Origin: Chara braunii
Lineage: Eukaryota > Streptophyta > Charophyceae > Charales > Characeae
Length of the DNA: 64,000 nucleotides
Direction: 5' to 3'
Assembly (NCBI GenBank): GCA_003427395.1
Contig: BFEA01000550.1
Coordinates: forward strand, 791,691 to 855,690
Shown here: positions 11,870 to 23,925 of the stretch, piece by piece
Layout: each line of letters starts with the position of its first letter
Position numbering within the stretch: position 1 is the stretch's first letter
Position numbers and translations under genes: made by a program
Notes under the pieces: generated by a model
Seen by the model: the letters and a program-made list of their open reading frames with translations, nothing else
Told to the model about the DNA's origin: nothing
Database searches by the model: none

Positions 11870-12345
11870 CATCAATCACTCAAGTGTCATCTCGCTAGGG
11901 ATAACGGTAGGCAACGCCATCACTTGCCAAGCCCTCCCGACCATGTCACGCACAAGTTGAACGAAAACAAAACCGAGACAACTTGGGAACAAAGCAAAAC
12001 AATCCCACGAACCGCCGCGACGACCTCGGTCGCCGCGTCCCCTACGAAAGGATAGGTTCCCGTGGCGCACAACTTGCCTTCCTTAGGGGTTGTCACCACT
12101 CTTAGGGGTGTATCCCTACTGAGCTACCGACCCACATACGAAAGTCTTTAAATGCAATCGCAGAGGTAAAGTAACCGAAGGCGTTAACTCGTTTCAATGT
12201 AATACAAATACGCTTCGTGAAATGCCCAACGGACCCGAACGTCGTCCGTTCCTCAGGGTGGTGATCTCCTAAGTACGGAGCAAACGTTGGTCGACCAGGA
12301 CGGTCTCAACCAAGCGTGGAACCATGAATTGATCATACTCCCTTA
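11870..12345 (-). repeat. LTR-like block of copy II, upstream of the gag remnant
   Basis: This is the reverse complement of the block at 3860-4270 and is related to the first ~450 bp of the two 7.6 kb elements. It lies directly upstream (minus strand) of the gag remnant, as a 5' LTR would. The minus-strand piece GGTAGCTCAGTAGGGATAC (12125-12107) looks like a Pol III A box or tRNA head, but no properly spaced B box follows. Confidence 0.45.
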
Positions 12346-13009
12346 AGTACTCAACTTCAAAAAAACAGACTACAATATCAAAATTAGTCCAAAGAGAATT
12401 GACCATCAAAACATTCAAATTTTTAATATTTAACCACATTGACAAGTAAAATACTATATTAAGTATTATTAACTTCACAAAAAGAAATTAGTCCTGACCA
12501 ATACCTCAACACTACAGTCAAAATAGTTGAGCTACCTCAACGTTAACTTGATAAGATATGTTTACTAAAATTATAAACTCTACCTTATTGCTAACCTATT
12601 ACTAGGCATGCACGTGTATCTCTACACATCTTAATTCTTCTTTGAAAACAAACTACTTTGCAATAATTCTTTATCAGGTGCATTACTTGGAATGTTGCGG
12701 GTTTGTGAAAAAAAATCCTTACCTCTAATAGTTCAATATACTATCATAACTCTTTGCTACAAGTGCAACAACTACCTTTGACCAATTCCACACACAATTT
12801 GTTTTCTACGTGTTTGGTTACCCCTCAATGCTAAGCATGATAGTCTCATCATCAGAGAATCATAATACTTTTCATCCGGTTGTTCCTATTCAATGAAAGT
12901 TTTTATTTTTATTTTTAATATGAGATTACTTTGTCGAGCCATGAAAATTAACAGCGGCCTTAGCATAGGAACAACCTAACGTGGTCCTTTCGGTAGTCTA
13001 TAAAGGTTT
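12346..13009. other. AT-rich decayed retroelement DNA, no gene
   Basis: Counterpart of 3031-3859 in inverted orientation; only patches align. No open frame of note. Confidence 0.45.
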
Positions 13010-14980
13010 GTTTAATAATGATATAGATGTCGACCCTCTTGGGCCTCGACCTCGATCTGGTCGAGTCGTGCGAGTTCCTCATCATAAAAAATCAAAGTGA
13101 TAACGCGAGTAACCCGTACAACTCAAATTGTCTGCGTGCCATAGAGGGATACCGTCCGAGAGGCCAATTTTCAAACTATGGCATGAAATGGCCGACGCAT
13201 TCGGAAAAGGTGTTCCGTCGTGGTATTCCTAATCCGGATGACGTCATAACGGTCCCCAGATGAAGTAATCTCAACACTCACAATGACCTGTGAAAGGCAT
13301 TGGAGGTTACTCGCGCAGTAAAATACAAAGTATATCCATGTGGTTCAAACCCAATCTTGGGTAAAGTAAACACCGCGACTTCTATCTTTTTCAATATAAT
13401 CATCACGAAGTAAATCCACAAAACCTAAAGTAACTTCACGTTCGCCTTCCAATTTGCCTACCACAGTACCAGAATGCACATGATCACCACCAGAAAGACG
13501 AAGAGCTTTAGCTAAAACACGAAAATGCATACCATGATTTTTTTGACGATCAAGTACAGCATGCATAGCACGGTGAATAAAAGCCAATAAATCCGACCCA
13601 TCGAGTCGGCGCGTTATCTCAAACCAATACAAGTCGTTCCGCTCGTCGGATTAGGTCCTCGCATGAAATATCCTGCACCAACAAACACCTCACTCGAGTA
13701 AGATCTCGTCAACTGTCTACCATCTGTCTACAAAATGAACCACGTCAAACTTCGATTAGACGTTGAAGGTTTTGAACTTATTCCAGATATATCACTCTCT
13801 GACACACCTGCCTATCTACTTGTTCAAAGGGATTTGCACTGATCCGCTTGAAGAAGTAGATATTCTTGAATGGTCCTACGCGAGCATCGTAATTCAAGAT
13901 AACTTTGAGGTATATCCACCGAATTTCGAGGTCATAAAGAGACCGTAGCTCGTCGTTCTCGAAAGCATAAACGGCATGAAGGCCGTACCAACCTGGTCGT
14001 CAAGCCAACCGCGAGGATCTGTGTTAGAGTCAAGGTTATTATTCGGTAGGTTCGCGGTAGGTTTCTAAGTGAACCGCGATCCATTCTCAATACCTCAATC
14101 GGATCAAGAACCATGCGTCTGACTCAGTCCAGTCCTATTTCACATCTTCCTGCCCTCACTACATGCTCCACAACAATTTTTTGCTCGAAAATAAAATGAT
14201 TATACCTAGTACTACATACATTGAAAAAAACAAGCTGAACAAAATTAGCCGTAGATTAAAATTTCGACTCAATTGTTTTCATACTTTACTTGGACCGACC
14301 GTTGTTCTCGGAAGTCACCGATAACTTTTGTTTAAGCTAACACATCCTCGTACTTTCAAATTCTGTTTTTTTTTTCCTCTTCCCAGGGTCACTGCTTTTT
14401 ATGGACTGACCCATCACCGCGGATAGTGCGTAAATGCACTCTGCCCGAGTCTGGTGGATACACGAATTGGACTTCTTTTGACACCAGTTCCCCTTATGTT
14501 GGTGGCTCCTAAAACGAGTACCCAAAATGATGCTAATTTTAGCCTTCCTCCCTCTTGAGAGCATGAGAGAACGATGTTCACTCTTAGTTGTGGAACACCC
14601 AACCCTCTAGTAAGTGAAATATCCCTCCTCGCCCGAGCATATAGCTCGGATCTCATAAGTCGAGCTGACTCTACCATGGTACAACAAGATATCCCCCCGT
14701 AGGAAGGTACATCATGGGTCAATAACGGGGTCGGTTTCTAAAGCAACGAACCCCTGCCCAATATGCTTCCTAGAGAGAAGAAGTCCCAATCTCCGGGTGT
14801 AATCGTCCTCCCCATACTTTTTCCACGAGAGGTTAACTTAGATGAAAAGAAAATAAGATAGAGAAAAAAAGTGCAATTGGGACTCTTTTAGACAAGCAAA
14901 AACGAGTAAGGTCATTCGGAATAGGAACGGGATGTTCCTTGGAAAAATACTATTTAGATTTTTTTTTTTTACTCTTCTTC
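13010..14980 (-). mobile_element. Diverged retroelement segment, copy II (minus strand)
   Basis: Inverted homologue of 960-3030. Conserved stretches on the minus strand include AACCTCCAATGCCTTTC (near 13310), TCCGGATTAGG (near 13240) and CGAGGAGGGATATTTCAC (near 14620). It carries the captured rbcL fragment at 13350-13578 where copy I has about 55 bp of other sequence, and it lacks the insertion seen at 2346-2684. Frames are broken by stops. The LTR-like block and gag remnant follow on the same strand. Confidence 0.5.
13350..13578 (-). pseudogene. rbcL: Plastid rbcL fragment (RuBisCO large subunit) in nuclear DNA
   Basis: About 76 codons of RuBisCO large subunit read without interruption. 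It runs from the barrel segment I-H-R-A-M-H-A-V through D-R-Q-K-N-H-G and the active-site stretch S-G-G-D-H-V-H, loop 6 ([10 protein letters not shown], with its catalytic Lys), and ends at F-T-Q-D-W-V. Full-length rbcL has about 475 codons, so this is roughly one sixth. Codons are A/T-ending, as in plastid genes and unlike the GC-rich neighbours. Sequence on both sides belongs to the retroelement segment, and a stop follows right after the last matching codon. It is a nuclear plastid-DNA insert rather than a gene. Residues such as [12 protein letters not shown] are of the green form I type. Confidence 0.92.
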
Positions 14981-15024
14981 TCTTTATCCGAGAGTTTCAT
15001 TTTTTTGGCACTCATTAAAGTTCC

Positions 15025-15263
15025 CTCTTACATACCACACGTTCGTACCGCGATGAACGTGTTCGCCCCCTCCATTTGGTTTCGGTTTTTTAGTTTTACC
15101 TCATGATTGGCTAAGAATTTGAACATGATACCAAAACAAAATTTGCTTGTATTCTTATTTTACATAACATATTTGTTTTTCAGATTTTTCTGAGATCTAA
15201 CGCTCGTTCGAGTACAGTCACAAACATTTGGGTTCGGTTACCGAACCTGAAACGATGCTACAG
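15025..15263. mobile_element. Short insertion element, GTTCG end-word type, second copy
   Basis: Shares the core of the 2346-2684 element: CATGATTGGCTA, GAATTTGAACATGA, TTGCTTGTATT, TTTTACATAACATAT and TTTCAGATTTTTCTGAGA, with a few differences. Ends carry GTTCG words (15041, 15060, 15205, 15232) and the right end closes with CGATGCTAC. It abuts the next element, so its own target duplication is unclear. Confidence 0.6.
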
Positions 15264-15628
15264 TACATTGCATAAAGTACACGTACAGGGTCTTTCCATA
15301 CGAAACGTACATGTAATATCTGTACGAGATCTGTACAGGAACCTATATGGGGACTTGTACGTCTTGTACGCCCCCGTACGAGGGAGAAAAAAAAAGTCAT
15401 TAAAAAAATCTGAAAAACACTATGTGATGTAGCAGCATAAATCAAGCAACATTTGGTGGAGCATTGTCTCCAGATTTTTATTAGAATTTGAGAAGAAAAA
15501 GAAAACAATACCGTATTTAAAAAAAAAAAAAAACTCGTACGGGGTCCCTAGCGTACGAGTAGCGTACGAGTATAAGAGTACGAATCCGTACTCGTACGAG
15601 GGTGCGTACAAGTCGCAACGCGGAGGCT
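15259..15628. mobile_element. Short insertion element, GTACG end-word type
   Basis: About 370 bp with GTACG/CGTAC clusters at both ends (15261-15385 and 15536-15612), an internal poly-A tract, and in reverse orientation the core words GTTGCTTGATTTATG and TTTTTCAGATTTTTTT. The two ends match those of the 50796-51140 copy (for example TCTTTCCATACGAAACGTAC and GTGCGTACAAGTCGC). The frames reported across it are chance. Confidence 0.65.
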
Positions 15629-18589
15629 TCAAAGTGTCTCTTAGATTGCCATTAAATACATTCTGCTTTTCGAGCTGCTTATTGTTGTTATTCTTGCTCA
15701 TTTTCAGCATTGGGCACGGTTAACGATTAGCCCCATTTGCTTTTAGGGTACTGTCAGACATTACCCTTGTTAGTATATGGCGCATGATGTAGTCCTTTAT
15801 TCATATTCAGTGAAGGGTACAACCTGCAGCCTTCGCTTGATTACCGAAAAAAGTATCACTGATTACAAGTCACACTTGAATAGTACATAGGGCACTATCG
15901 AAAGTAAGCCTTATTAGAATAATGCACAGAGAGGGAAATCTCCATTTATGTTCGTGTAGCACATGGCCCGATGAGTATCACCATGCTCATATACTGCACA
16001 AAGTGCAATTAAGTATAATAATAAATTATTTGGAGTAAAAAAAACTTCATAATCTCTCTTTTCATACTAAATTAAACCAACATAATTAAAAGTTAAATGT
16101 TTAATGGATGCATAACGTTCACCGCCGATATTTCAACGAACGATTGTTACGCACCAGACTAGTGAGAGAAAACAGGGCTTACCTAAGGCTGAAAAAAAAA
16201 GTTTTGTGATATCCACAACTTTAAACGACAAATTGAAAAAAAAAATCTGATAGGAGTCATACATTTTTGTAATTTTATAACTCTTAAGGACAATTATGAG
16301 GTTGTCTAAGGGCAAAGGTTATACTCAGACTCTTAAAATTATAAAGGCATTTTCAAAACTTACCAAGTAACCGAAAATGAAAGATTTTTTTTGGCTTCCC
16401 TTCTCAGAATTTTATGTATAGCTCAACTGTCAGTCGTTTCAATTACTAAAACTCGTTAATTTTTTTGATATGATTTTGCAGCCTAAATTAGTGGACTGTT
16501 GTAATATGAGTACTCAGGAAGGAGTTAAATAACTCATTTTCCTTTGATGTTGAGTGCATATATTTTTCATATTTGACCTCTAATCCAATTGGTTGCAAAA
16601 AAGGGCAAAACAATCAAATCCTCGTCAATCAAATATTTACCTAATAGATAGGGGATCTTACATTCCCTTTAAGTAGATGGTATGACTACTCAAAGATAAC
16701 AGTCATCTTTTCACAACCAACAAGTAAATCATAGGAACGATGAGCTAACCAACTGATAGCTTGTCGTAGACAGTTTTCTTCTACCTTAACGTAATGTAGA
16801 TAATGTTCGTTTGAAGACGTTACAGGGCAATAATGGTCTAAGCCACTCGGAAAACACATGACATAAGCCCTTAGCTTTAAGAGATCTCACTGGTTGATCT
16901 GGCCGTAAAACCAACTCATTGCCGTAAGTACTCTCTGCTTGTGTTTCACCTTCCTCAACAATGTTACGGTCTGTTACATTGAACCACAAACCTGAGCGAC
17001 GACAGAGATCTCTATCCACATAAAGTGATGAAGGACATCCATCATTTTATATTTTTTGAGAACCGTCGAGGAGTTTGGCTCTGATTGACAATCTTGTAGT
17101 TAGAACCTTGTACTCATGGATCACATAAGAAGCTTAACGAGCTCGAGTGTTGATGGTAATGTTGATCACAAAGGAAAAGGAATTACCTCCGCTACTCACA
17201 TCTCTCTCATGCTCATCATCTTCGTCGTACTTATATACATTATATTTCCTTAGCTCATTACATTCATGTTCGCCTCATAACTTGTAAACGCACTCACAAA
17301 CCTTAGCCTTTTCACTTAGTCCTCAAAGAAGCAAGCGATGGTTGTTGGTAGAAATTGGTCGGTTGAGTCAACAATTACGATGGTGTCAATCAGAAGATCA
17401 CAAAAGAGCAATGACGAAGGTCATTGTCTCAAACGCAAGTGGATGACACTCACGAATGCTTCATTTCCATCTCACTAAAATTACCAATCACATGACATCG
17501 ATCACTTTGTTCTTGCACGATTTCTTGTAAAAAGGCTTCACTTTCAATGAAACTTCGCCCTTGCTAATGCATTGAACAGTACGCCCGCTCTCTCTTTCTC
17601 GGACTGACTATGTCATCTTCATTTCCCAATCGTATAAAGGAGCATTGAGCGAAGTTGATCGCGCCGCAAAAAAAACGAATAAAGTATTCCTTCGCGAGAA
17701 GTCTCACTTTGCACTTGTACACATTATCGTTTGTCTCATACTACTTGTGCCCACTTGTCTGCTCGTTCCCACCTCACCGTAGTTGAGATGGAGTTAGTGG
17801 TGATTGTTGAAGCAGATCTAGCGAAAGAAATTGTCGACGTCAACGGTAACGAGTACATACACCTCTCGCGAGTGACTTGCGAAGACCGCCCTCTTTCCTC
17901 TGCGCATGCTCTTCATACCTAGATCCACGCGTATTTTCTACCGGTTGACTATTGCTCGTCGCACGTTGTACTAGCAACCTCTTCTGACCCAATCAATGAC
18001 ACTCAAGAATAAGTGCAAATCCCCTGCACAGAGCGTCAGAAGACGTCGACCAGAGAATGCACACAAACTTCTTACGCACATTCCCTACAGAGTCAGACTT
18101 TCAATCGCACACACTTGTTTCTCGTAGATTGCCCCGCTGTCTACGAACCACGTTTTGACGATGACTGCTTCGTGATCTCAACGAAGTTAGACTGAGGTGC
18201 TCACTCGCATGACTAGTACCTTGTCCCACACATTCGATCTCACTCCACCAAGATAGAGTTGAAGCATGAGAAGGAAGTTGACCAGTGAGCATTCCTCGTG
18301 GATCTCAAGAGAAGTCTGACTTTGGTAGGCATCTTTCCCTTATTGGACTCGGCGTAGCGTCTTCGCTCCCGACTTCACTATTCCAGCGACAAAGAGTGAT
18401 ACTATGCAACTCGTAATTGCTCGTAGCATCAATAGTCATTGTGACGTTTATGCATGAAGCACACCCGAAGAGTTGGTACTCGTCCCTCTTCGAATGCTTT
18501 CCTTTGTCGCTCATACGAGATGCAACGACGTCCCATTCTCCCCTCTTTCTCACCCGTAACCATCTTGCAAACTCAACGCTGTCGAGCGC
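15629..18589. other. Unassigned stretch, no supported gene
   Basis: AT-rich up to about 17200, then mixed composition. Short open frames on both strands show no recognisable domain, and I see no second copy in the window. The last ~110 bp (from about 18480) lead into the 7.6 kb element. Confidence 0.5.
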
Positions 18590-20245
18590 ATCGGTCCGGC
18601 ACCGCACACGGGCAGGGCGGGACCCTCCCGACCACGTCACCCAGGAGTTGGATCTAATCCTCGTCGTGAATATACATGGAGGCTCCGCAAGCCACGCCGA
18701 CCGAGTGCCCCAACCATACCTCTCGCGAGCCCTTACGACAGGATAGGGCCTACGCAAGGCACGACTTACCTCCACCTTACGGGAGTTGTGACCTCCCTTG
18801 GGTGGGCATATCCCGGTCGAGCTACCAGTCCACAATCCGAAAGCTGATCAGTTGCAATCGCAGACGTGAACCAGCCGAGGGCGTTTCTCGTTCGCTGTAG
18901 CATAGGGGGTACGAGCGATAATACGCCTCTATCGGACCCGCACGCGAACCGACACCTTGGGGGGCTGAGGTCCCAAGCGCGACTCGTCGTCGGTCGACTA
19001 GGACGCATCCCACACACACCATACGCACACCACTCTAAAAGACATAAAAACAAAACACACACGCACGTACATATACACAAAACGACATAGAACAAACAAC
19101 GCGACAACGCTCTTAGTCCCTTAGTAGTCATCCCATAACTTTCTGATGCGGAAATAAGATAGGAGTCGCGCGTGAGATTTAGTATAAAACCACGTGGACG
19201 CAAGGATAACTCATACTGAGTCGCAATGCAAGTGTATGCAAGCGGTCGCAGTGATGGCGAACCATGTAGTATCCACACTCATACGGTCCTCGTGAATCTC
19301 GAGGGTCGCATTCGACACTCAAGTGTCGGCTGACACACGCCTTGAGGGTTAATCTCTCGACGCTGGACAACCGCCAAGTGCGGTTCAGCACCACACCTTC
19401 TTCTGCACCCTGCGGAGAGTGGGTGGTACACAGGTTCATACATGTGGTGGCAATCGTTTTTTATGGCCCTGAAGACCAGCTCCACCATCTAGGACCTGGA
19501 GAGAAATCAAGGGGCTTGATTTTGACGACTGCCACGGACTACAACGTCCAACCATAGAAACTTAAAAAAACAAAGGCTAAAAAGGAAAGTCTCATTTCCC
19601 TCGAAAACATAATCTATTTAACCCTTACACGCGACTATTGTAGGCCGAAGGAAAACCCTTTAGGACATGTGGGGGCTCCTCTCAACTACAGTGGGGCTCC
19701 TCTCAACCATATATATATGTAAGTGAGCGCAGACAGTCAAATCCAGAGTCCGAATCACCAAACATACCTGCAATCACCAAAATTTATACAAGCCATATAG
19801 AAATGAGACTTCCTAGATTTTTACTAAGCCATATAAAATTTAAACAAGTTGAGCTTTGAAAGGTCAAAAGTTGACTTACTCCTTGGATTTGCATACATTT
19901 CGGCAGCGCTTCCCGTAGAGAAAGTAGCTTACCAAAATTTATACAAAGCCAAGTATAACAAAAGATCCCAGAAAAGGCAGAAATTGACCTAAGTAAAAAT
20001 AAAGTTAGCCTAGAGAAAATGCAGAAATTGAACTAACTCCTATCGCTCTAGCACGTGACGAGCAACTAAAGCAACTACCTATCAAACTGAAACTCAGACT
20101 AAGCATAGGCCTCACCCAGCCACATGCAGACCAAACCACAAAGGTAAGCACTCTCACCATCCCAAGGTCAACCTGGGAAAGCAATAGTTCGTACTCCTTC
20201 GATGATTTATCCCTTTATACCCAGCTTACATAAGGCGTAAAATTA

Positions 20246-21126
20246 GGTCACCCAAACTTATGGGACATGCCTGACCCAGCCATTGAGTATACACAGAACA
20301 GAGGGCACAACTACTTCTCTCTTTTTTGGGCATATGACTAAGCCATTCTAGTCGCCCTGAACTGTTTAATAGCCAGGTTGTATACATCTCTCTGAACTTA
20401 ATCTTCAAAGCGGGCGTAGGACTGAACCATTCGTCTTAGAAACAATGCTCAGTCGGCCCAAGTTACCCTCAGTTATACTCTTAGTTATACTCTCTTCTGA
20501 TAGTGATAAGCTATAGTTAGACTACCTAAACTTATAGAATAGTCTGATTAGCCTGTTCTTAAATAAGATAGTAATAAAGTATAACCAAATTATAACCTTC
20601 GGGTTCCAGCATGTGCGAGGCATTGGGGCAGACTACCTAAACTTATAGAATAGTCTGACTCTCTGCCTGGTTCGTTCCTCTCTGATCCAATCTGTGCGTG
20701 ACATGGAGTCGAAGCCACCCAAACTAATAGAATAGCCTGACTCTCTGCCAAAGTTACTCCCTCAAAATAAAAGCAGGAAGAGGCTGAACCAACTAAAATT
20801 GGTTCATACCTCCTTGTTCAAAACCAAAGAAACTGAGAACGCCCAAGTAAACAAGGCAACCAAGCCACCTGAACTTACAGAATATGCTTGGCTCCTAAAA
20901 AATCAATCATAGTTAACCCTCACAAGTCAGAGCAACCAGACCACCTAAACTTATAGAATGGTCTGACTCTCCATGCAATTCCACAGCACTGGGTCTCCCC
21001 AAACTTATATGGACTTCCCAGCCTCCAGAGCAATCAGACCACCCAAACTTTTGGAATGATTTGATGCTCCACGCAATCCAAAATAAACATAACACTGGGT
21101 CTCCCCAACTTATGGGGACTTCCCAG
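20246..21126. repeat. Array of hairpins with a shared loop and variable stems (copy 1)
   Basis: At least eleven short inverted repeats, most enclosing a loop like CACCTAAACTTATAGAA. Stems are: GGTCA/TGACC (20246-20276), GACTA/TAGTC nested in GGGC/GCCC (20328-20357), GACTGA/TCAGTC (20420-20454), AGACTA/TAGTCT (20519-20545 and 20630-20656), GAGTC/GACTC (20706-20743), TGAACCA/TGGTTCA (20785-20806), CCAAGC/GCTTGG (20860-20891), AGACCA/TGGTCT (20938-20964), CTGGG/CCCAG (20989-21021 and 21095-21126), and a decayed TCAGACCA pair (21034-21064). The stems differ while pairing is kept. Confidence 0.8.
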
Positions 21127-22685
21127 CTTTAATGACCCAGTCAAAACTCATGCAATACTGCCTTCCTCCCAACCGTCCCCCAGATGCAACCTCCCTTTTG
21201 TTCACGATTTGCTTTCAGTCAAACAACAAAACTGAAACTGAATTTGCACAATCATTCCTTTACTTAGTTTGGATTGTGTCCTGAAGGTCAAACTGAAAGT
21301 CAAAATAGGGAGGCAGGCAACATACTCAGTCAAATATAGTAATGAATACAAGTAGGGGCTATATTGGATTTATAGACGGAAAGCAATGATTACCTCTTAG
21401 TTCCCTGCCTCCAAAACTCCTTCCGAGTTCCGGCAGAGCTCCCGCAATCGGTGGGACGAACCTCCCACAGAGGCCTTAGCACGGACTATGGGTTGCAATC
21501 CCGCCTGCCGCCTTCCCCTCAGAACCAATTAGACTAGACTTAGAGCAAGAAGGGCAGAAGGAGAATAGTTTGAGTCTCTCAGATCCAAAAGGAGTGCACT
21601 CAGGCTCGCATGAGAGGGCCTTGATACCTTGAGTCGCCTGAGGGTCCCGCAATGGCAGCCAAATTGCAGGGCTTGGTTAAACCAAAAACAAACTGCTGAA
21701 CTCGACCCTTCTGACGAACCTCCAATTCGCAGCAATAGCCCCCTTTCACAACGATTCCTCCAAGTTACGGTCAACAACCTTTCCTTGTGGTCCAATCGCC
21801 CTCCTCATACTACCCCTTCGCTGCCCAGCATGAAGCTGCAGTCCTATCGTTCCAAACAGTTGCCGTACTCAAGACAATGCAGCAGTCCGTGGCAAGTAGT
21901 AGCCATGCAGCCGAAGTAATCAGTCGTACCCACAGAAAACAACAATCAAGGAACGCTACAGTTCCCCAGCAGGAATCACTGTGCCTTGGGCCACCACGCG
22001 CACCAGTATTGCAATGTGGAGAGCGGTAGCATCTATGGTAGCACCTACAAGCATCAAGACCTTAGCAGCAGCTCACGGAAGCTAGCAGGTAAAGCCGCAA
22101 CAACCTCCTGCCAGCGAAATCGTTCGCAACTGATCGCAACAATGGTATCATGCCAGCAACTTCTCCCATGAAACCGTAACAACGTGGCCCGTAATCTGGC
22201 AGCAGTTGCAATCATCTAGTACAAGCCACACACCAAGCGGTGATGGCATACGTACAAACCTCATACAACGGCGGGCCCTCTTCTCATACAGCAACCTATT
22301 GCACAACGGATTTCAGTGGTCGACATGGCTTTCACCCCCTTCTGTGTTCCCTTCCAGAGAACCTGCACACACCACATCCGAAGTCAGCGGGACACAGGCA
22401 GCAGGGTAGCAGCGAAGCGCGGACGAGAGAACCCACATGCCCCCCCCTCGGAGCAGCACACGATCCACTCACATCACTGTCGAACCCGCAGACTGTTGGT
22501 TTCCACCACCCACTGAGTCGGGGAGCTACTCCGACAACCGCCCGTCATCACCTGCAGGCCGCACAGACATCCCGAATCGAGCGGCCTCCATCTCAATGTG
22601 CCTGACCCGTAATAGTGGTCAGGTCCGCTGGCGTGACTATGCATTTCATCACCGATCCCTTCCAGGTACGTGGGCCGCCAATATG

Positions 22686-22688
22686 GTG

Positions 22689-22727
<39 letters not shown>
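22686..22727. repeat. (CT)n microsatellite
   Basis: CT run; the same site in copy 2 (37632-37688) is longer. Confidence 0.95.
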
Positions 22728-22729
<2 letters not shown>

Positions 22730-22818
22730 ATTCCAACCCGTTGGCCTGCTCGCTCCCGCCACCGACTGCTCGATATTTCTCCGCTTCTACCTTCGCATTC
22801 ACACGCCGTCCCTAACAC

Positions 22819-23925
22819 CAGCGTTGTCACGCGGGGATCCCCGGGGCCCAAGCCGGGGTAGGGGTTTCAACCCCGGACCCCCGCCGCGGGGCTACCCGAC
22901 CCCCGCCCCCGCAAAATCAACCCCGGCCCNNNNNNNNNNNNNNNNNNNNNNNNNNNNNNNNNNNNNNNNNNNNNNNNNNNNNNNNNNNNNNNNNNNNNNN
23001 NNNNNNNNNNNNNNNNNNNNNNNNNNNNNNNNNNNNNNNNNNNNNNNNNNNNNNNNNNNNNNNNNNNNNNNNNNNNNNNNNNNNNNNNNNNNNNNNNNNN
23101 NNNNNNNNNNNNNNNNNNNNNNNNNNNNNNNNNNNNNNNNNNNNNNNNNNNNNNNNNNNNNNNNNNNNNNNNNNNNNNNNNNNNNNNNNNNNNNNNNNNN
23201 NNNNNNNNNNNNNNNNNNNNNNNNNNNNNNNNNNNNNNNNNNNNNNNNNNNNNNNNNNNNNNNNNNNNNNNNNNNNNNNNNNNNNNNNNNNNNNNNNNNN
23301 NNNNNNNNNNNNNNNNNNNNNNNNNNNNNNNNNNNNNNNNNNNNNNNNNNNNNNNNNNNNNNNNNNNNNNNNNNNNNNNNNNNNNNNNNNNNNNNNNNNN
23401 NNNNNNNNNNNNNNNNNNNNNNNNNNNNNNNNNNNNNNNNNNNNNNNNNNNNNNNNNNNNNNNNNNNNNNNNNNNNNNNNNNNNNNNNNNNNNNNNNNNN
23501 NNNNNNNNNNNNNNNNNNNNNNNNNNNNNNNNNNNNNNNNNNNNNNNNNNNNNNNNNNNNNNNNNNNNNNNNNNNNNNNNNNNNNNNNNNNNNNNNNNNN
23601 NNNNNNNNNNNNNNNNNNNNNNNNNNNNNNNNNNNNNNNNNNNNNNNNNNNNNNNNNNNNNNNNNNNNNNNNNNNNNNNNNNNNNNNNNNNNNNNNNNNN
23701 NNNNNNNNNNNNNNNNNNNNNNNNNNNNNNNNNNNNNNNNNNNNNNNNNNNNNNNNNNNNNNNNNNNNNNNNNNNNNNNNNNNNNNNNNNNNNNNNNNNN
23801 NNNNNNNNNNNNNNNNNNNNNNNNNNNNNNNNNNNNNNNNNNNNNNNNNNNNNNNNNNNNNNNNNNNNNNNNNNNNNNNNNNNNNNNNNNNNNNNNNNNN
23901 NNNNNNNNNNNNNNNNNNNNNNNNG
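22819..23925. mobile_element. Insertion in copy 1 with CCCCGG end words, mostly unsequenced
   Basis: CCTAACAC occurs at 22811-22818 and again at 23926-23933, whereas copy 2 has it once (about 37776). The insert begins CAGCGTTGTCACGCGGGG and continues as a cluster of CCCCGG/CCGGGG words up to the N run (22930-23924). An 8-bp duplication (9 bp if the next base is counted) plus a CAGCG terminus fits a hAT-type element. The interior and right end are unknown. Confidence 0.7.
22930..23924. other. Assembly gap (995 N)
   Basis: Run of N; any frame crossing it is meaningless. Confidence 1.
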
